Assembly (NCBI GenBank): GCA_038373885.1
Contig: JAWZYV010013550.1
Coordinates: forward strand, 389,512 to 453,511
Direction of reading: 5' to 3'
DNA: 64,000 nt
Origin: Cheiracanthium punctorium
Lineage: Eukaryota; Arthropoda; Arachnida; Araneae; Cheiracanthiidae
Shown here: piece after piece, positions 58,892 through 64,000 of the stretch
Layout: every line of letters starts with the position of its first letter
How positions within the stretch are numbered: position 1 is the stretch's first letter
Position numbers and translations under genes: made by a program
Notes under the pieces: generated by a model
What the model was told of the DNA's origin: nothing
Databases searched by the model: none
What the model saw: the letters and a program-made list of their open reading frames with translations, nothing else

Positions 58892-61215
58892 GTCTGCTTT
58901 AATAAGGAAGTCTGAATGGTCGTCTAAGCTTTTATACAGGAAAGATACCTCATGCGAAGTTTCTCGGAGAGCATTCTGGGAGGCTTGAAAAGAGTGTGTG
59001 GAGAGCTGTATTAGGCATCTTTGTAAATAATTGTACAGCAGATTGAATGTTGTTAAGGGTGTGTTTTGTGCAACTCTTAATTCACAGGAAAATTGGAATT
59101 GCATGTATCTTTATTTTTGTTGTTTGTTCCTAATTTTATTATTAAATATGAGATGTAATATTTATTTTGTCTTTTTCTTTATTTTGTGCGTGGGAATGGA
59201 TCCCCCATACACTTTCTAGTAGAGGTTGGGTGACACTCTTTTTAAAATTAAGCTAAGAACATAAATTGTTTTGATATTCATCATTTTTTACATTTAATGC
59301 ATAGCTCCGGGGAAAAAAAAACCCACTTACTTTTTATTTGGCAGTCCATTCGTCGCCCATTCATTTGCAAATAACGTATACTTTAGTATACTTTAATCTC
59401 CTATTAATTTAATTTGCATAAGCTGCTCTTTCATATTTAATTCTGCATCAACTTCGTTTTTTTCAATGGCAACACTCTATTTTGACTTTATTAAACGAAA
59501 GAAAACCTTCATATTACCCTAAATATAAATGATCAATAATTTCCGGAGATACTGCGAATTCTTTTTTGCGCATTTTTAAGTTTTCTGAAAATTCAAAAAC
59601 GCTATATGTAGGTTTCGAACTTTCGCCTTGCAATAGGTTAAAAGAAATAAATATTATTTGCAAGGAAAATACTGTTTAGTCTTTTGTACTGAGATTACGA
59701 GGGTATATATTAGAATATTTAGTAGTACTGTGGTCCAAATGACTCGCGACTCCAAAACTTCCTTGGTCCGTATACATGATTTAAAGATAAGCGGAAAACG
59801 ACTGCTTACTATTTTGAAAATCTTTCTAATTTTGAGATTGTTACTGGAAGGTTCTCTTAGACAGATGAAATCTTACCAGGATGATGAATCTGTTCTCTGC
59901 TCTTCTTACTACAAGCATGAATTTTACTCAGCTACGGTCGAACATGAAGAATGGTTTCGTGATCGAAAATTTATTTGTTTGAATTTCATGTAAAAAACGC
60001 AACTACTTTTTTGCCGACACAATATCATCTCTGTGTTTGTTATTTCACTTTCTTCATTTAATGTAATATTATGTCTGCAGTGAGCAATATTTTATTAGAC
60101 AATTCGCGGCATTTTAATTTAGTCAGATTAAATGTCAGACAGAAAAATGTGATTATAAATGTTTGATACGGGGGAGGGCCAAAGACCTGATGCTTCAGAC
60201 ATTAAAAAAGGTCAAATTCATGCCTGGAATGTTAGGGATGTTAGTTTTACAGAAATAGGACGTTGTATTGGAAAACATACATATACCGAATCGAATTCTA
60301 TACATGGAAAACATTTTATTTGGGGGAAATATAGCGGAAGCGACAATAGACACGTTATAGGAACACCATCAAACTGAACAAACCTCCAATTTGCTTCAAA
60401 ATTCGCTATTTTTTAATACCGCTAACTTTTACTATTTTTGTGCAAAAAAATTTACGTTTATTTTAAGCTTTAAAAAAAACTAATAAATTTATATATGGTC
60501 CCTTAACTCATGAAAATAGCACATTTTATTTAACATAAATTAAACTACTCAACATAAAAATTTGAAATTTTGCACAGCCACGTAAAATTAACTTTCTGTA
60601 TCTATTTCCATCGAAATTTGGTTAGGTCGCTATTCATATTTTTTTAAATAATAATTTGATAATCCATAATTCATATCAATATTTTATTAAAAATTATAAT
60701 AATAGTAAATTATGTTTGGGTCATTTAGTTCTTATAGTACGAATAAAAATTAGCTTCTCAATATTATATTGGATATGAATTAAAGTATGAAAAAATATTT
60801 TAACAGAGGGGAAGGAGGCCTTTGAAGCTCATAACGCACTCATTTTTAATTCAAATTTATCGAAAATTGGTATTAAAATTAGCTAAATTTTTGAAATATG
60901 AAGGGGTTGCTATTGGGAGGGGGGGGGAGTTGGTGAGAATTTAAATGAGATGGCCCCTTATGCCAATTTTATGTATAGCAAATTAAAACGTACGTTAATA
61001 GTAAATGATTGGTAAATGTAACTTTGCTGTGCGACGAACGACGGCCGAATTAATAAAGTGCAAGTGGGCTTTTTCCCCCACCCCTTCTTTCCGGAGTTGT
61101 ACATATGATCCTTGTAAATCCTTTGGAATCGGTCAAATTCGCAAAATTGTGCTGCAATATTATCTAAAAAAATACGAATGTAAGCAAATCTGCAAAATCT
61201 AGGAAAAGTAGCATA
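58892..61215. other. Non-coding stretch downstream of the zinc-finger gene
   Basis: Contains the presumed 3' untranslated region of the 58004 gene, AT-rich sequence and one weak transposase-like peptide (60159-60377). An open frame at 59658-59993 has no recognisable domain. Confidence 0.5.
60159..60377 (+). pseudogene. Possible Tc1-like N-terminal helix-turn-helix fragment
   Basis: A 72-codon frame containing DIKKGQIHAWNVRDVSFTEI followed by GRCIGKH. The pattern of a basic start, then G or V-S-F-x-E-I-G-R-x-I-G, resembles the paired-type DNA-binding start of Tc1 transposases. Nothing catalytic follows. Low certainty. Confidence 0.3.
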
Positions 61216-62459
61216 ACATGTCTCGCGCTAGGACTTCAAAATCTGCGAGTCATTTTGACTCGCAGTCAATAAAAGTGAGAGCCAATTTTTGAAAACTGCG
61301 AGTCAAAGTCAAAAAACTATTTTTTTTTTTTTTTAATCTAAGAAAGAGAAATAAAGACGTTCCTTTTTTTCTCATGTAATTATTAATTTTCCACCTACAT
61401 ATTGATTTCTCCACAATGCACGATTAATATAAACTAGATTACAGACATGAGTAGCATAACTTTTTCAAATACAAATGTTAAAACAGTGGTGAAAAATCGG
61501 CAGAAAAAGAAGGAAATAAAAAAAAATTATTAAATTGTATTCGTGCATAAAATGCACATTTCCAGTTACCTTTTTTCCTATACACAATGAAATTTCAAAG
61601 TCCTGTTAACTACTTAAGAATAATTAAATCGAATTTAGCATTTTTAATAAAATACTTTACATATCATTAAATTATGAATATTTTATTCTTTATCTACATA
61701 TTTTCTATGTTTTACATTTTCAAAATATTTAATGCTTTCTCCAAAAGGAAATTCTGTTAATGGTGTGGTATTTAAACTTAGAGTCATTAAATTAGACAGA
61801 TTTTCATCTTTTAATGCCCTGTAGCAGTTTTTAATCCTGTTTTGGACGCTGAATGCTCGTTCACAACAAGCATTGTTAAGCGGAATTATGAGAGCACAGC
61901 TGGCTAATATAGAAAAATCTGGAAAGAGGTCTTTCATATCTGATGCAAGCTTGAGGCAAACTTCTTTAAATAAAAGGTATTTCATTCGAAGACATGTATG
62001 TTTTAACATACTAAAATCCCGCTGAGCTCTATCATTGTCAATGACCGTCTCGTATGTTTTGAGGAACATTTCAATTTACCGTAATTTGCTAAATCTGATA
62101 CCAAAGTCGGATATTTTTTGGGATTAAAAAGATAATCTAAGCAGGTGAGAATATTCATATCTTTTTCTGGAAATCTATCTGTTAAGTTCGCCAATATCTT
62201 GTCGAGATATTCATTTTTTTATTTTTCTTGAATATATCTGATGCTGATTAGTTGCTTCCTTTAGCTGGATATCTCTGTAAAATACATGCATTTTTTTTTT
62301 ATATTTTCTTGTACTTGATGACTTCGTTTTGCTTGACTTCGTTATGATGTCCGGCCTAAATTTTGAGAGTCAAATTTGAATCGCAGTTTCAAAAAATGAG
62401 TCAATTTTTTTCAAAAAAACATCGATTTACGCGTAAAATGTGAGTACGCGCGAGCCCTG
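61216..62459 (-). mobile_element. Internally deleted hAT element
   Basis: The right end GCGCGAGCCCTG and the left TCTCGCGCTAG are roughly complementary. GCGAGTC/GAGTCAA motifs lie inside both ends (61255-61310, 62365-62405). It carries only the C-terminal part of a hAT transposase. A clear 8-bp duplication is not readable. Confidence 0.55.
61683..62230 (-). pseudogene. C-terminal fragment of a hAT transposase (dimerisation region), one frameshift
   Basis: Minus strand. The last 130 codons contain FPDFSILASCALIIPLNNAC, then CERAFSVQNRIK and LSNLMTLSLN, the conserved hAT family dimerisation region (usual form S..ERxFS..NxIK..xR..L). An upstream piece (DRFPEKDMNILTCLDYLFNP to YGKLK, about 62230-62075) is in another frame, so a shift lies near 62068-62075. 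The zinc-finger and most of the catalytic region are missing. Dead copy. Confidence 0.75.
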
Positions 62460-62806
62460 AGTACCAAACACAATTACTTTGCATAAAAAAAATTACCCTT
62501 CACCAAAGTAATTAGTCAAAAATCAGATTAAACCAACCATGCCAAATTATGAAGAATTTTTGCAACAACAAAAGAATGTGTAAAAAGTAACAGACATATT
62601 ATAAATTTCAATTACAGTGCTTAAAATCTTTTTCTTCAAGTTATCTCAGCATGCACTATAGCCAACAGTAGGTTTCTGTTCCCTCACTGTCCATCTGGCA
62701 CGCTCTTGAAATATATTTTTCATTGTTTATGGTATAATTTATATCCTCATTTGGTTGCAGTAGAGGTGTCACATATCTAGAGCCTTTTCTCTACAGTGGT
62801 CTCAAC

Positions 62807-62976
62807 CAGGGGCGTAGCCAGAAATTTTTCATGGGGGGGGGGGGGGGGTTACGACTACTACAACTCATATATATGTATACGTGAGAGTGATAATGTAGTG
62901 AAGAATATACATTTTGTATGGCAAAAAAATTCCTCATGGAGGGGGGGGGGTTATGACCCCCTTGGCTACGCCCCTG
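62807..62976. mobile_element. hAT MITE, CAGGGGCGTAGCC family, copy 4
   Basis: CAGGGGCGTAGCCAGAAAT...GGCTACGCCCCTG, flanked by GTCTCAAC on both sides (62799-62806, 62977-62984), a perfect 8-bp duplication. Long G runs inside both ends. Confidence 0.92.
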
Positions 62977-62984
62977 GTCTCAAC

Positions 62985-64000
62985 ACATCGTAAGCCTTGA
63001 ACCTTGTAGGAGGGGAGGGGGTGGCGAGAGAATAAAAAGGTAAAAACAAAAACAATAAATTCACCCAAAAAGGAAGCTTCATGTACAAAATGCTATGATA
63101 AAATTAAACATTCAAAAATCATTTTTGAAAAAATAAATAGAAATATGTACAGTGACACCTTAATACCGGTCACTCAACTGACTGTCCAAAAGTAACCGTC
63201 CTTCAGAAATGGTTGCTGTTTACTGGCTTGATACTTCAAATAAATGAGCAAATTTAAAACAATAGGAACACAAATACATTATATTAGCTTCACTAAATCT
63301 CATTTATGTTAATTTACATTTAAAAAAATATCTTAGTTGCGATTACTTTGTCTTTAAGACAAATGAGTTTTTCCAAAGAAATAATAATATTTACTGGTTT
63401 TCCATCATCATTTTTTATTAGATCAAAATTTTGTGTTGCACGAAAGTTTCTCAGAACATCGGATGTATTTCAATGTTTGTAGCACGTGTATCTTGTGACT
63501 GTCCTGCCAAATAAACTTTTTGGAAAGCGCGTTTTAGTAAGGTGACCAGATTTTTGAACATAGAATCGGGGACATGTCCCCGATTTTGAAACAAAACTCG
63601 GGACATATATAATTAATGAAATAATTAACAGTAATTTAATTAAAAAACAATAAATTAATTAAAAATTGTCCCCATTTCTTGTTTTACATTTTGGGACAAT
63701 TTATTTAAAATGCCTTTGCGGTATGGTAGGAATATGGCTATAGGACGAATATGCCTGGCGAAGATTGTAAAACAGTTTCAGTAGGCGATTTTAAGATAGA
63801 TTTCGATTCCAAAGATGTATTTTATGGTACAAGAAAGAGTTGATTCTTATTTTAACGTCCCCACTCTCACCAACCTAAAATATCCCCGTATTTTGGCGAG
63901 CTTTGCAGTCATGGGGGGCACAAGTTTCAACAGTACTTACGTATTATCCCGGCGGTCCGCCAAGACAAGCAATTTTTAACTAAGATAAATGCCAGGCACA
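62985..64000. other. Non-coding stretch with transposon ends, cut by the window edge
   Basis: A pogo-like start TACAGTGACACCTTAATACC at about 63149 has no partner end in view. A 22-bp perfect palindrome, AATCGGGGACATGTCCCCGA(TT), lies at 63564-63585. The last 60 bases repeat the TATTATCCCGGCGGTC motif of 45841. No gene. Confidence 0.5.

Noticed and set aside
59658..59993. 111-codon plus-strand frame
   Set aside because: No recognisable motif. The leucine/isoleucine-rich stretch is expected from AT-rich DNA.

Overview
The window looks like AT-rich nuclear DNA of an animal, most likely an arachnid such as a spider. The reasons are GT-AG introns, a BTB/POZ exon of the speckle-type POZ kind, tandem C2H2 zinc-finger genes, and a very high load of DNA transposons and MITEs. 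No taxon-specific gene was seen, so the organism is an inference. There is no bacterial-type operon, CRISPR array, rRNA or canonical tRNA gene.

Layout. (1) 1-2.2 kb: the terminal BTB exon of a gene that begins to the left of the window, flanked by a short repeat. (2) 2.26-11.87 kb: a long DNA transposon with matching 17-bp terminal inverted repeats. It carries two convergent spliced genes: a THAP-plus-DDE transposase (plus strand, apparently intact, about 541 aa) and a SWIM-finger/YqaJ nuclease (minus strand, three exons, one frameshift). This is the gene pair known from ISL2EU-type elements. Their introns are packed with younger MITEs, in one place nested three deep. (3) 11.9-20.5 kb: MITEs and foldback elements inside and around a composite element at 16.96-21.62 kb. 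(4) 20.57-35.88 kb: a tandem triplication of a 4-5 kb unit, each unit holding one minus-strand C2H2 gene. Unit A's gene is decayed, unit B's has 16 finger modules, and unit C's has 10. Each unit also carries the end of a DNA transposon and a pogo-like terminus. (5) 36-57 kb: no intact gene. It holds hAT-type MITEs (several with exact 8-bp target duplications), a tRNA-derived SINE, three copies of an unclassified palindromic element, and an orphan ISXO2/Merlin-like zinc-ribbon exon. (6) 58.0-58.9 kb: an intact intronless 10-finger C2H2 gene on the plus strand. (7) 59-64 kb: a decayed hAT element with the dimerisation part of its transposase, and more MITEs.

How it fits together. In the large transposon both gene starts lie just inside the ends, and each has an inverted copy of the same roughly 37-bp block with a TGACGTCA palindrome, so both genes could respond to the same factor. 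The zinc-finger genes seem to have spread by segmental duplication, with transposon ends riding along. Finger number then changed in unit B by copying a two-finger block, while unit A picked up a frameshift, a nonsense codon and a lost zinc ligand. The tandem units and repeat copies also act as empty-site controls for two insertions.
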